From an uncultured Clostridia bacterium (GTDB lineage: Bacteria; Bacillota; Clostridia; TANB77; CAG-508), in the NCBI GenBank assembly GCA_934167305.1, contig CAKPKQ010000012.1, positions 1 through 35,694 on the forward strand: DNA of 35,694 nt, written 5' to 3'. A program made the position numbers and the translations under genes. The stretch's first letter is position 1; the number at the start of each line of letters is the position of its first letter. Shown here piece after piece: positions 1 to 8,328 of this stretch. The notes under the pieces are model-generated. The model was not told the origin of the DNA, searched no databases, and worked only from the letters and a program-made list of their open reading frames with translations.

Positions 1-1
1 T

Positions 2-85
2 ATTCCTAAAATAGAAGAACAAAAGAAATTAGGAATATATTTCAAACAATTAGATAACCTTATCACTCTTCATCAGCATAAGTAA
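2..85 (+). CDS. hsdS: Type I restriction enzyme specificity subunit (HsdS), C-terminal end only
   Basis: Only the last 27 codons lie in the window, reading IPKIEEQKKLGIYFKQ and then LDNLITLHQHK before TAA. An IP-x-IEEQKKIG segment followed by an LDxLITLHQ end is the typical conserved C-terminal helix of HsdS target-recognition subunits, which dock HsdM and HsdR and choose the methylation/cleavage site. The last part of the gene (from position 50) is one arm of an inverted repeat whose other arm follows the recombinase gene downstream. That suggests this hsdS is the expressed copy of a phase-variable locus whose alternative segments lie upstream of the window. The call rests on a short stretch, but the motif is characteristic. 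Confidence 0.8.
   Translation: MPKIEEQKKLGIYFKQLDNLITLHQHK
50..78 (+). repeat. Left arm of 29-bp inverted repeat inside the hsdS end
   Basis: This segment matches the reverse complement of 1043..1071 at 28 of 29 positions. It covers the codons for LDNLITLHQ of hsdS, so a recombination crossover here would keep the reading frame. The two arms bracket the recombinase gene. Probable site for site-specific inversion; the crossover itself is inferred. Confidence 0.85.
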
Positions 86-108
86 AAAAGAAGAAAGAGG
101 GGGAGATT

Positions 109-1035
109 ATGAGTATATTAAGAAAAAACACTCTTTTTTATCAGTATTATGAAGAATGGATAAAAGTATATAAAGAAGGAGCAATAAGAAAAGTTACAAT
201 GGATAAATATTTATTAACGCTAACATGGCTAAAGAAATTAGTACCAAATTTAAGCGTTAGTGAATTAAACAGAATTACATATCAGCAATTATTGAACGAT
301 TATGCAGAGAAACATGAAAGACAGAGTACAATGGATTTTCATCATCAATTAAAAGCTGCAATTTTAGATGCCGTTGATGAAAGATTAATTGATAGAGATC
401 CAACAAGAAAGGCAATAATTAAAGGAAAGACTCCAAGGAATAAAAAAATAAAATATTTAAATCAATTTGAATTACATAAACTTATATCGGATTTGAACTT
501 AAATAGTGGTATAAACAACGATTGGTTAATATTATTGATTGCAAAAACAGGCATGAGATTTTCAGAAGCTCTGGCAATAACTCCTAGAGATTTTGATTTA
601 CCACATCAAATGATATCAATAAATAAAACATGGAATTATAAAGAAAAAGGTGGTTTTATGCCAACAAAAAATAAATCTTCTAATAGAAAAATTCAACTTG
701 ATTGGCAAACTGTAATACAGTTTTCAGAATTAATAAAAAATTTACCAGAAGATGAGCCGATATTTGTAAATAAAAATATATATAATTCAACAATAAACGA
801 CATTTTAGAAAGACATTGCAAAAAGCTTAATATACCAATTATATCAGTACATGGTTTAAGACATACTCATGCGTCAATTCTGCTATTCGCTGGAGTTTCT
901 ATTGCAAGTGTGGCACACAGACTAGGACATTCAAGTATGAATACAACACAAAAAACATATTTACATGTAATTCAAGAGTTAGAAAATACAGATATAGATT
1001 TAATTATGAGATCATTAACTGCATTAAATAAATAG
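109..1035 (+). CDS. Tyrosine recombinase (XerC/D-type integrase), probable hsdS invertase
   Basis: 308 aa, the usual size of a Xer-like recombinase. An N-terminal SAM-like core-binding domain (about residues 10-95) is followed by the catalytic domain. The catalytic set is visible: R150 in TGMRFSEAL, H248 and R251 in HGLRHTHAS, H274 in LGHSS and the nucleophile Y284 in KTYLHV. A strong GGGGGAG-like site lies just before the ATG. The gene starts 23 bp after the hsdS stop, and the inverted repeat that begins inside hsdS recurs just after its own stop codon. Recombinases in this position shuffle hsdS target-recognition modules in several Firmicutes and Mollicutes. The alternative, a prophage or ICE integrase, is less likely because no other phage or conjugation gene is adjacent. 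Confidence 0.85.
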   Translation: MSILRKNTLFYQYYEEWIKVYKEGAIRKVTMDKYLLTLTWLKKLVPNLSVSELNRITYQQLLNDYAEKHERQSTMDFHHQLKAAILDAVDERLIDRDPTRKAIIKGKTPRNKKIKYLNQFELHKLISDLNLNSGINNDWLILLIAKTGMRFSEALAITPRDFDLPHQMISINKTWNYKEKGGFMPTKNKSSNRKIQLDWQTVIQFSELIKNLPEDEPIFVNKNIYNSTINDILERHCKKLNIPIISVHGLRHTHASILLFAGVSIASVAHRLGHSSMNTTQKTYLHVIQELENTDIDLIMRSLTALNK

Positions 1036-1042
1036 TAAAATT

Positions 1043-1071
1043 TGCTGGTGAAGAGTGATAAGGTTATCTAA
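1043..1071 (-). repeat. Right arm of 29-bp inverted repeat after the recombinase
   Basis: Reverse complement of 50..78 with one mismatch. On the minus strand it would again read LDNLITLHQ, but the sequence further upstream on that strand (above 1071) is not hsdS-like. This arm is therefore a bare recombination site or the scrap of a lost silent hsdS copy. Confidence 0.85.
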
Positions 1072-1112
1072 TATATAAATATTTTCATAAAATAGAAATT
1101 TAAATAAGATTG

Positions 1113-1121
1113 TGATATAAT
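1113..1121 (+). promoter_or_regulatory. Extended -10 promoter element of the DUF262 gene
   Basis: TGATATAAT is a TGn plus TATAAT extended -10 box, about 24 bp before the ATG. The -35 region is weak, as is common for extended -10 promoters. Confidence 0.5.
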
Positions 1122-1144
1122 TTGGTTGAACGGAGGAATGAAAA

Positions 1145-2884
1145 ATGTCAAAGTTAAATGTAGATCAAAAAAATATATGTGCATTATTAGGAGATAAAAA
1201 ATCAGATTTTATTATTCCAGATTATCAAAGACCTTATGCATGGACAGAAGAAGAATGTCAAACATTATGGGAAGATATATTTGAGTTTTCTTTTCCTGAG
1301 GGAAAGTACAATCAATTTAATAATGATGAAGAATATTATTTGGGACCAATAGTAACATTTAAAAACCATGAAGGAAAATTAGAAGTAATTGATGGACAAC
1401 AAAGATTAACAACATTAATGCTACTATTAAGAGCTTTTTATGTTAGATTTGGTTCTATGAAAACAGAAGAATCAATGAAAACGAAAGAATTAATTGCAAA
1501 ATGTTTATGGAAAACAGATGAATTTGGTACAGCTAATTTGAATGAATTAAAAATTGATTCGGAAGTTGCTACAGATAATGACAAAGAAGAGTTTCTAGAA
1601 ATATTAAAAACTGGTGAAGTTAGAGATAATCAAAAAAGTAAATATGCAAATAATTATAGATTTTTTCAGAAAAAGATAGAAGAATTCTTGAACGAGTATT
1701 TAGATGTATTTTCATATTTACCTATTAGAATACTTAATAATTGTATCTTACTACCAATAGAAGCAGATAATCAAAATACAGCTTTAAGAATATTCTCAAC
1801 TTTAAATGATAGGGGATTACCTTTATCAGATGCAGATATATTTAAAGCACAATTTTATAAATATTATTCTGCTAAAGGGGAAAAAGATGCTTTCATAAAA
1901 AAATGGAAAGAACTAGAGGAAACTTGCGAAAAAATATTCAAACCACAACAAGGAACGCCAATGGACGAACTATTTACAAGATATATGTATTTTGAAAGAG
2001 CTAAACAGGGAAATAAATCTTCTACAACAGAGGCTCTAAGAAAATTTTATGAAAAAGATGATTATGCAATATTAAAAAAAGAACAAACTTTAGATAATTT
2101 ATCAGCATTAGCTGATTTCTGGAATGATATAGCTAATCAAGATGAAGAGAGATTTTCAAAGAAAATATTAAGAAAACTATTTATACTAAATTATGCTCCA
2201 AATGGCATGTGGAACTATTTTGTTTCGGTGTACTTTATGCAAAATAAAGATCCTGAGAATCAGCTAGATGAAGAGAAATTCTATAATTTCCTAGATACGA
2301 TAATTCCATTTATTTGGGCTTATGCAGTATACAATCCAGGTGTAAATGCTTTAAGAACTCCAGTATATGCTGAAATGATAAATATAGTTAATAATAAAGA
2401 AGTGAGATTTGAAGAATTTAAGTTTGAATTATCTGCAATTAAAAATTCTATTGAAAACTACAGGTATTTGAATCAAAGACCAATAACAAAATCTATGTTA
2501 ACATGGTGGGCTTTTCAAAATGATCATCAAGAATTACTTGAATTATCAAGTACATTTGAAATAGAGCATATTTTTGCAAAAAATAGACAAGAAAATGAAA
2601 AGAGTTTAACTAATCCAGAAAATATAGAAACCTTAGGAAATAAATCTATATTAGAGAAAAGAATAAATATAAGAGCTTCAGATTATAGATTCGAAGATAA
2701 AGTAAAATATTATAAAGGATTTACAAATGCAAGAGGAGTACATAAGGAAGGAACAAAAATTGAGGAATTGCTATTTATGGCAGATAATAGAAATGATTAT
2801 ACAGAACAAGATATAAAAGATAGAAATAATTTAATAATTGAATCTTTCTTAAAGTATATGAAAAATAAAAATTTAATAAAATAA
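1145..2884 (+). CDS. DUF262 / HNH (DUF1524) restriction-like protein, GmrSD family
   Basis: 579 aa with the two parts of the GmrSD-type architecture. The N-terminal DUF262 (ParB-like) domain has its signature D83-G-Q-Q-R87 followed by LTTLMLLL. The C-terminal DUF1524 HNH-like part has E474-H475-I-F and the later NIETLGNKS stretch. In GmrSD the DUF262 part hydrolyses nucleotide and senses modified DNA, while the HNH part cuts; relatives such as BrxU and SspE are anti-phage proteins. Here both halves sit in one chain, as in several stand-alone type IV restriction enzymes. GGAGG lies 8 bp before the ATG. It sits directly after an hsdS/recombinase unit and before an intrinsic terminator, so it looks like a single-gene member of a defence island. 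The target DNA modification cannot be read from sequence. Confidence 0.85.
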   Translation: MSKLNVDQKNICALLGDKKSDFIIPDYQRPYAWTEEECQTLWEDIFEFSFPEGKYNQFNNDEEYYLGPIVTFKNHEGKLEVIDGQQRLTTLMLLLRAFYVRFGSMKTEESMKTKELIAKCLWKTDEFGTANLNELKIDSEVATDNDKEEFLEILKTGEVRDNQKSKYANNYRFFQKKIEEFLNEYLDVFSYLPIRILNNCILLPIEADNQNTALRIFSTLNDRGLPLSDADIFKAQFYKYYSAKGEKDAFIKKWKELEETCEKIFKPQQGTPMDELFTRYMYFERAKQGNKSSTTEALRKFYEKDDYAILKKEQTLDNLSALADFWNDIANQDEERFSKKILRKLFILNYAPNGMWNYFVSVYFMQNKDPENQLDEEKFYNFLDTIIPFIWAYAVYNPGVNALRTPVYAEMINIVNNKEVRFEEFKFELSAIKNSIENYRYLNQRPITKSMLTWWAFQNDHQELLELSSTFEIEHIFAKNRQENEKSLTNPENIETLGNKSILEKRINIRASDYRFEDKVKYYKGFTNARGVHKEGTKIEELLFMADNRNDYTEQDIKDRNNLIIESFLKYMKNKNLIK

Positions 2885-2888
2885 TAAT

Positions 2889-2933
2889 AAAAAGTGTGAA
2901 GATTGACAGTTTGTCTTCACACCTTTTTATTTT
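2889..2933 (+). terminator. Intrinsic terminator after the DUF262 gene
   Basis: GTGTGAAGA (2894-2902) pairs with TCTTCACAC (2914-2922), followed by CTTTTTATTTT. Confidence 0.85.
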
Positions 2934-2935
2934 AT

Positions 2936-3352
2936 AAAACATACTAAAGAGTCATATTATCTCACTATTTCAGATACAAGATAATACTAAGAAAGTTAAC
3001 TGACTTAAGTATCATCGTCGCAACAGCAAACACATTCCTATGCTGTTGTATAGGTAAATATCGGAATCTGTGGATATTTACCTTGTTAATTTCTTTCTCT
3101 TTAGACCTTTTTAAGTAACTATTAAACATTTTTCCTATCTGTTACACATAAAGAATTGTAAAACTATTTGTAATATATAAAAAATTAGATAGATTAGTTA
3201 TCTATAATAAATTAAAATAATATAATAAAATCAAATAAATTAAAAACTGTAAGTGTATTTATTTAATAAAATTATAGTTATCTTAAAAAGGTGTGGGCTT
3301 AAAACTTTATATTTAATTTAACTTGTAAAATAGCTTAACAAGACCCAGTAGG
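2936..3352. other. 417-bp intergenic stretch without a gene
   Basis: No convincing ORF is seen on either strand. The left third holds a set of nested hairpins (listed separately as a candidate structured RNA). The right part is very AT-rich and separates the plus-strand DUF262 gene from the convergent minus-strand gene ending at 3353. Confidence 0.6.
2991..3094. ncRNA. Candidate three-way-junction RNA (unidentified)
   Basis: An outer helix (GAAAGTTAAC at 2991 with GTTAATTTC at 3085, one bulged G) encloses two perfect hairpins. These are CAACAGC/GCTGTTG at 3021-3048 and GGTAAATATC/GATATTTACC at 3053-3082. I do not recognise an Rfam family. The pairing is visible, but expression and strand are unknown. 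It could also be chance pairing in AT-rich DNA, although the 10-bp perfect stem argues against this. Confidence 0.3.
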
Positions 3353-3859
3353 CTATAAGTCTATATCAAATTCAATACTATTTAGCTTAGAAATTTCAAA
3401 ATCAGTGTTACGAATTTTTAAATCAAGTTGTTGAATTTGAGATTTGATTTCTTCTTGATTGTAATTTATCTCTTGAATTTGAAAATAGGAGTTATTTACT
3501 TCAGTAACTCTCTGCTTTAAATTTCGATAATTTAACAAAGTTTGTAAATTATCTTTTAACTTCCTCAAGTTGCTATTTTCTACTATTGCAGATTGAATTG
3601 TTCTACCATCACTAAGTTTAAAAAAATTATTCTTTTCATAAAGTATGCTTTTTAATTTAGTAATATCTTTAGATAATCTTTCAACTTCAGCTAATTCTTC
3701 TTGAAAATCCTTTTTGTTGTCCTCAACTACGTTTGTAGTACCATTCAATTCTTGAATAGAAGTATTTAGCACATGTTTCTTTAATGCGAAAAACAAAGAA
3801 GAGTATTGTTTTTCATTTTCATCAATTAAACACATTAAACTAGATAAATTTATTTTCAT
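3353..3859 (-). CDS. DIP1984 (septicolysin-like) family protein
   Basis: 168 aa, largely alpha-helical and probably coiled coil. The order of features matches the DIP1984 family: a middle segment with LSKDITKLKSILYEKNNFFK followed by LSDGRTI (in the family, INRTN...L.DGTTL), then an R-x-L-K stretch, and an end reading QQLDLKIRNTDFEISKL (family: LDTRIQEANWTTDL). The biochemical function of this family is not established. Its start has AAGGAGG 8 bp upstream and a TATAAT box on the minus strand at 3891-3886. It is transcribed in the same direction as the preceding HTH-like gene but is separated from it by two terminators, so it has its own promoter. Confidence 0.65.
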   Translation of the reverse strand: MKINLSSLMCLIDENEKQYSSLFFALKKHVLNTSIQELNGTTNVVEDNKKDFQEELAEVERLSKDITKLKSILYEKNNFFKLSDGRTIQSAIVENSNLRKLKDNLQTLLNYRNLKQRVTEVNNSYFQIQEINYNQEEIKSQIQQLDLKIRNTDFEISKLNSIEFDIDL

Positions 3860-3885
3860 TTCTATCTCCTCCTTAACTTTACTAA

Positions 3886-3891
3886 ATTATA
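3886..3891 (-). promoter_or_regulatory. -10 box for the DIP1984 gene
   Basis: TATAAT on the minus strand, about 27 bp upstream of the ATG at 3859. No good -35 is visible because it would overlap the terminator of the preceding gene. Confidence 0.45.
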
Positions 3892-3904
3892 AAACGAATA
3901 GAAA

Positions 3905-3956
3905 CAAAAAAGGTCGCATAAAAAGCGACAAAAAAATAACGCTATAGAATAGCGTT
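3905..3956 (-). terminator. Double intrinsic terminator after the HTH-like gene
   Basis: Read on the minus strand, AACGCTA/TAGCGTT (3956-3938) is followed by A and seven T. Then GTCGC/GCGAC (3929-3913) is followed by CTTTTTTG. The first hairpin overlaps the stop codon of the gene. Confidence 0.8.
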
Positions 3957-4310
3957 GCAGTATGTAAATAGATAATCGTTTATGATGTTTAAATCATAAA
4001 TGTTATTATCTAAGCAGTAGTTTATAATTAGGTCAAATTTGTTTATACTTAAAGAATAACCAGCTGAATTTAATAATGTATTAAATTCAGATTTGTTTAA
4101 TCTTAAGGAAAAACATAATTTAATAATTACATTCTTTCTAGGAATATAATCCTGATTACATCTAATTTTAGAAAATAACTTACGATCAATATCTACACGC
4201 TTGTAAATTTCAGAATCTTTATGGCCACTCTTATCTATATAATAGAAAAGAGTTTCATTAAAACTCTTAGATTTACTACAATTTAAATATTCACAAATCT
4301 TACTATTCAT
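3942..4310 (-). CDS. Small HTH-like protein (FSKIR...NKDY domain)
   Basis: 122 aa. It shows the pattern FSKIRCNQDYIPRKNVIIKL...LNKSEFNTLLNSAGYSLS...FDLIINYCLDNNIYD. This is a helical, XRE-like domain that I recognise as a C-terminal or stand-alone module of many Firmicutes proteins, including macro-domain and kinase-type signalling proteins. In most relatives the end reads EINEALF...; here it reads LNIINDYLF, which is close. No separate catalytic domain is present. A GGAGGAGG site lies just before the ATG. The 110-bp upstream leader contains a hairpin with arms AACAAAA/TTTTGTT and a palindrome AGGCTTATAGCCT. A role as a small regulator or the leftover domain of a larger signalling protein is possible. 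Confidence 0.55.
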   Translation of the reverse strand: MNSKICEYLNCSKSKSFNETLFYYIDKSGHKDSEIYKRVDIDRKLFSKIRCNQDYIPRKNVIIKLCFSLRLNKSEFNTLLNSAGYSLSINKFDLIINYCLDNNIYDLNIINDYLFTYCNAIL

Positions 4311-4473
4311 AAGAACCTCCTCCTTTTTTAATATTATCTACATTTGATAATTGTAGTCTGAGGCTTATAGCCTAACAAAAGAGAATTTTTGTTCCTTGAA
4401 TATTTAAATTGTAAAACTATTATAGCATATCTTGGGTAGAAAAATCAATAAATTAAAAAAATTTTAAAACATC

Positions 4474-4502
4474 TTGACATCGTTACGTAACGATGATAAA
4501 AT
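4474..4502 (+). promoter_or_regulatory. MerR-type promoter/operator of the first MerR-vWA operon
   Basis: TTGACA (4474-4479), a 17-bp spacer and TAAAAT (4497-4502). A perfect 18-bp palindrome with half-site CATCGTTAC fills the spacer (4478-4495). Dyads placed between the -35 and -10 boxes are the hallmark of MerR-family operators. The identical dyad recurs in front of the paralogous operon at 21086-21103. Confidence 0.85.
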
Positions 4503-4523
4503 CTAAATTAGAGAGGTGAGAAT

Positions 4524-4928
4524 ATGGAGTATAAAGTATCAGAACTTGCAGATAAAGCAGGAGTTACAAAAAGAACAATACACTATTATATAAGTAAAGG
4601 ATTGCTTTTACCACCAGAAGGTAGTGGTGTAAATAGCCTATATAATGATGAACATCTACAAAGAATACTTCTAATAAAGAAACTGCAGGCAGAATATATG
4701 CCATTAAATAAGATAAGAGAATATATTTTAGAAAATCCTACAGAGAAAGTACAGAAAAATGCTAAAGAAATAAAAACAAAGATAGCTAGAGATGAAGGAC
4801 AAGAAATATACATTAGAGAAAATATATGTGATATTTTTGAAATTCATTATTCAGAAGAAAATGGTGAAAAATATAAATACATTATCGAGAATGTAAAAAA
4901 ATATGTAGAAAAAATGATGGAGGATTAA
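4524..4928 (+). CDS. MerR-family transcriptional regulator (copy 1)
   Basis: 134 aa. Residues 1-70 form the MerR winged helix: YKVSELADKAGVTKRTIHYY, then LLPP, and the second helix pair up to LNKIREYIL. A short C-terminal part (about 60 aa) has no recognised ligand domain and no conserved cysteine pair. It is close to the second copy at 21131. Its own promoter contains a perfect dyad in the spacer, so autoregulation is likely. The vWA gene starts one base after its stop codon, so the two are translationally coupled. GAGAGGTGAG is the ribosome binding site. The inducing signal is unknown. Confidence 0.9.
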   Translation: MEYKVSELADKAGVTKRTIHYYISKGLLLPPEGSGVNSLYNDEHLQRILLIKKLQAEYMPLNKIREYILENPTEKVQKNAKEIKTKIARDEGQEIYIRENICDIFEIHYSEENGEKYKYIIENVKKYVEKMMED

Positions 4929-4929
4929 T

Positions 4930-7278
4930 ATGAATGTTGTAGATTTAAGAGAGTTAGCTCTCAAAAAAGTAAAAATAACAGGTAATGTTATAGGAAAATT
5001 TGGTTCATTTGAAATTGAACAAATCTATAAAAATAATACAAAAGACGTATTGGAAGTAGGATATACATTTCCAATAGTCGAAACAGCAACAGTTGTTGGA
5101 TTCGAAATAAATGTTGGAGATAGAGTCTTAAAGGGAAAATGTAAAGAAAAAGGAGAAGCTAAAAAAGAATATCAGAGAAATATTGTTAAAGGTAACAGTA
5201 GTTACATGATGGAACAAGAAACAGACAATATATTTAAGATTTCTGTTGGAAAAATTGATAGAGATGAAGAAGTTACTATAAAAATTCAATATATTGATAA
5301 ATTTGAAATTATTGACAATACTATACAAATTTTAATGCCTACTTTGGTTACTCCTAGATATAAATCTAATATTACAAGTAAATTAATTTATGGGAAAGTT
5401 GATTATACAATAGATTTTAATGTAAATATTGATAAATCATTAAATAGAAAAAGTATAAGTTGTCCAAGCCATAAAATAAACGTAATAGATGAAGATAAGA
5501 CAGAAAGAGTAGAAGTATTAAACTATGATTTATCTAAAGATTTTAAATTATTAATAGAGTTGAAAAATGAACTATCATCTAATGCAATTACATCAAAGAC
5601 AAGAGACGAAAATGATATGATATATTTATCATTTATGCCAGAAATATTAGATTCATACGAGGATAGCGAAAAGGAATATTTATTTATAATAGATGTATCA
5701 GGATCAATGATGGGTGAAAAATTAGATGAAACTAAGAGAGCGGTAATTGAATGTTTAAAGCAATTAGATGATGGAGATAAATTTAATATAATTCCATTCG
5801 AATCAGAATTTGAGGCTATGAATGTTAAATCAATCGAGTATAATGAAGAGAATATGAAAAAGGCAATAAGATATATTAATAAATTAGAACCTTTAGGTGG
5901 AACAGAAATATTGGATCCTATTAAATTTGCATTATATGAAAAAAATACAGATAAGATAATTCTATTATTTACAGATGGACAAGTCGGAAATGAAGATGAA
6001 ATAATAAAATTTGTTGAAAATAATGTTAATAGAAGTAGAATATTTCCATTTGGAATAGATACAAATGTTAATTCATCATTTATAAAACAATTAGCAAAAG
6101 TAGGTAATGGTAAAGCAGAATTAATACAACCTAATGAAAAAATAGATGACAAAATAATTAGAACATTTGCAAGAATACAAACACCTCTATTAGAAAAAAT
6201 AATAATAGATTATGGAAGTAATAAAGTTATAGATGAAATAAGAGAAGAAAAATGCCTATTTAATTATGAATTCTTTAATGTCTTTGCAAAAGTAGAAAAA
6301 ATACAAGATGATATACAATTAAAAGGCAAAATTCTAGATAAAGAGTATATATGGAAAATTAGTAAAGATAATATTAATAGTACGAATGTAGATTTAGAAG
6401 TATTATTTGCAAAACAAGAAATGGATAGGCTAGAGGAATATATAAGAAATACATATGATGATGAAAAAATAGAAATTTATAAAAAAATGATAATTGAATT
6501 ATCAGAAAAATATAATATTAATTCTAAATACACATCATTTATAACTGTATACGAAAGGCAAGAAAAATTATTAGAAGTTCCAAAATATCAAGAAACAAAA
6601 TTAAGTAATAAATTTGCTAAAGGAGCTATAATAGATAAAGTATGGAATATGTTTGGTATGGATGAATGTGAAGAAGATTATGAAGAAGAGGAATGCTGTG
6701 ATATGGATATACCTTCATTCTTAAGGCGAAGAAGTAGTTCAAGTAGTTCAAACGATCTTGATATACCTTGCTTCTTAAGAAAGAATAAGGTAGTAAATTC
6801 AGAAAGCAAACCGATAGAAGTTAAGAAAACAAATAAAGAGATACTAGAAGAGAAGATTGATGAATACTACAAAGTATTTGTTTCTCAAAATGAAAAATCA
6901 ATACTAACATTTTTATTATATGCTATATACTATTTAAGAAAGAAAAAGAATAATTTTAACTACAATGATTTATTAAGATTCTTAAAGAATCATAAACAAG
7001 AATTATTAGAAAGTGAATTATATTTAAAACTTCTATGTTTATGTTATAAACAATTAGAAGATAACAGATTCCTTGATAAAAGGGAAACATTGGAGTTAAT
7101 GGATGAAAACTTTAGAAAGATAGCAGTAACTAATTTAAAAATAAGTGTAGAATTTAAAGAGCTATCTGAAGATGAAATAAAAATAATAGTTGAAAATGAC
7201 AAAGTAGTTGAGAATATTGATAAAACGATAGAATATTTAATAACAGCAAATCATTCATGGGTAAGCTGGATGAGATAA
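4930..7278 (+). CDS. VIT/vWA-domain protein (copy 1) with two FtsZ-tail-like motifs
   Basis: 782 aa. A VIT domain (about residues 1-135, with EVGYTFPI and KEYQRN) is followed by a vWA domain whose metal site D255-V-S257-G-S259 and later TDG are intact. There is no signal peptide or membrane segment, so the protein is cytoplasmic. After the vWA fold (about residue 540) comes an acidic, serine-rich linker containing MDIPSFLRRR (D593) and LDIPCFLRK (D611). The chain ends in a helical domain (about 640-782). VIT/vWA proteins are thought to be protein-binding scaffolds; bacterial roles are mostly unknown. The linker motif closely resembles the C-terminal FtsZ peptide (E. coli LDIPAFLRK, B. subtilis LDIPTFLRNR), which binds FtsA, SepF, ZipA and MinC. 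A link to cell division is inferred from this motif only. Confidence 0.85.
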   Translation: MNVVDLRELALKKVKITGNVIGKFGSFEIEQIYKNNTKDVLEVGYTFPIVETATVVGFEINVGDRVLKGKCKEKGEAKKEYQRNIVKGNSSYMMEQETDNIFKISVGKIDRDEEVTIKIQYIDKFEIIDNTIQILMPTLVTPRYKSNITSKLIYGKVDYTIDFNVNIDKSLNRKSISCPSHKINVIDEDKTERVEVLNYDLSKDFKLLIELKNELSSNAITSKTRDENDMIYLSFMPEILDSYEDSEKEYLFIIDVSGSMMGEKLDETKRAVIECLKQLDDGDKFNIIPFESEFEAMNVKSIEYNEENMKKAIRYINKLEPLGGTEILDPIKFALYEKNTDKIILLFTDGQVGNEDEIIKFVENNVNRSRIFPFGIDTNVNSSFIKQLAKVGNGKAELIQPNEKIDDKIIRTFARIQTPLLEKIIIDYGSNKVIDEIREEKCLFNYEFFNVFAKVEKIQDDIQLKGKILDKEYIWKISKDNINSTNVDLEVLFAKQEMDRLEEYIRNTYDDEKIEIYKKMIIELSEKYNINSKYTSFITVYERQEKLLEVPKYQETKLSNKFAKGAIIDKVWNMFGMDECEEDYEEEECCDMDIPSFLRRRSSSSSSNDLDIPCFLRKNKVVNSESKPIEVKKTNKEILEEKIDEYYKVFVSQNEKSILTFLLYAIYYLRKKKNNFNYNDLLRFLKNHKQELLESELYLKLLCLCYKQLEDNRFLDKRETLELMDENFRKIAVTNLKISVEFKELSEDEIKIIVENDKVVENIDKTIEYLITANHSWVSWMR

Positions 7279-7342
7279 ATGATTTCTATTATAGAAAAAT
7301 AATAGTATAATTAAATAAAAACTTTCTTTTTTGGAAATAATA

Positions 7343-7351
7343 TGATATAAT
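7343..7351 (+). promoter_or_regulatory. Extended -10 promoter of the Fic-Abi pair
   Basis: TGATATAAT (TGn + TATAAT) about 33 bp before the fic ATG. TTTCTT 17 bp upstream is a weak -35. Confidence 0.5.
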
Positions 7352-7383
7352 AGTATTATAATCTAAAAAGGAGAGTTTTTATT

Positions 7384-8316
7384 ATGTTAGGAGATAGAAT
7401 TAAGTTATATAGAGAAAACAAAAATATGACTCAAAATGATATTGCTGATATATTAGATGTAAGTGCTGGTACAGTTTCAAAATATGAATCTGGTGCTTTA
7501 GAACCTAATATAGAATCATTAAAAAGATTATCAGAATTATTTGGAATATCAATTGATGAATTATTAAATGATGAAAAGAAAAAATTTGATATTTCAAAAA
7601 TAAATGTATTAGAAATATTGAGAGAACAAAAAGAAATGAAATTAAAAGGAAATTTATATCATCAAACTCAGGTTTCGTTTGCATATAATACAAATCATAT
7701 TGAAGGAAGTACGTTAACAGAAGATCAAACAAGATATATTTTTGAAACAAATACTATTTTATTTGAAGGCGATACAATTGCAAAAGTAGATGATATATTA
7801 GAGACATCTAATCACTTTAAATTAGTTGATTATATGTTAGATGTAGCAGATAAAAAATTAACTGAAAAAATGATAAAAGAATTTCATAAGATTTTGAAAG
7901 ATGGTACTTCTGATAGTAGAGTAGAATGGTTCAATGTTGGAGAATACAAACAAAGAGCTAATACAATAGGAAGTGGCATTAAAACAACGTCACCAAATAA
8001 TGTTGAAAAAGATATGGCAAAACTAATGGACTGGTATAATTCACTTAAACAAGTGACGGCAAAAGAAATAATAGAATTTCATTACAGATTTGAGAGTATA
8101 CATCCATTTCAGGATGGTAATGGCAGGATAGGAAGAATTATTATGTTTAAAGAATGTTTAAAAAACAATATTATTCCATTCATTATACAAGACGCAGATA
8201 AATTATTTTATTATAGAGGATTAAAAGAATACAAAAGTGAAAAGGGATATTTGACTGATACGTGCTTAAATGCACAAGATCAGTATATAAAAATGATAGA
8301 GTATTATTTGAAATAA
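7384..8316 (+). CDS. Fic-family protein with N-terminal XRE helix-turn-helix
   Basis: 310 aa. Residues 1-62 are an XRE HTH (LGDRIKLYRENKNMTQNDIA, then SAGTVSKYESG). The rest is a Fic domain with the complete active-site motif HPFQDGNGRIGR (H240 to R251), so AMP transfer or a related nucleotide transfer onto target proteins is expected. An inhibitory-helix motif of the (S/T)xxxE(G/N) type is present ahead of the core: T103-N-H-I-E107-G108. The protein is therefore of the self-inhibited class with N-terminal inhibition. AGGAG precedes the ATG. The next gene begins 12 bp after its stop. HTH-Fic proteins can act as toxins and autorepress through the HTH; the HTH role here is inferred. Confidence 0.9.
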   Translation: MLGDRIKLYRENKNMTQNDIADILDVSAGTVSKYESGALEPNIESLKRLSELFGISIDELLNDEKKKFDISKINVLEILREQKEMKLKGNLYHQTQVSFAYNTNHIEGSTLTEDQTRYIFETNTILFEGDTIAKVDDILETSNHFKLVDYMLDVADKKLTEKMIKEFHKILKDGTSDSRVEWFNVGEYKQRANTIGSGIKTTSPNNVEKDMAKLMDWYNSLKQVTAKEIIEFHYRFESIHPFQDGNGRIGRIIMFKECLKNNIIPFIIQDADKLFYYRGLKEYKSEKGYLTDTCLNAQDQYIKMIEYYLK

Positions 8317-8328
8317 AAGGAGTATAAA

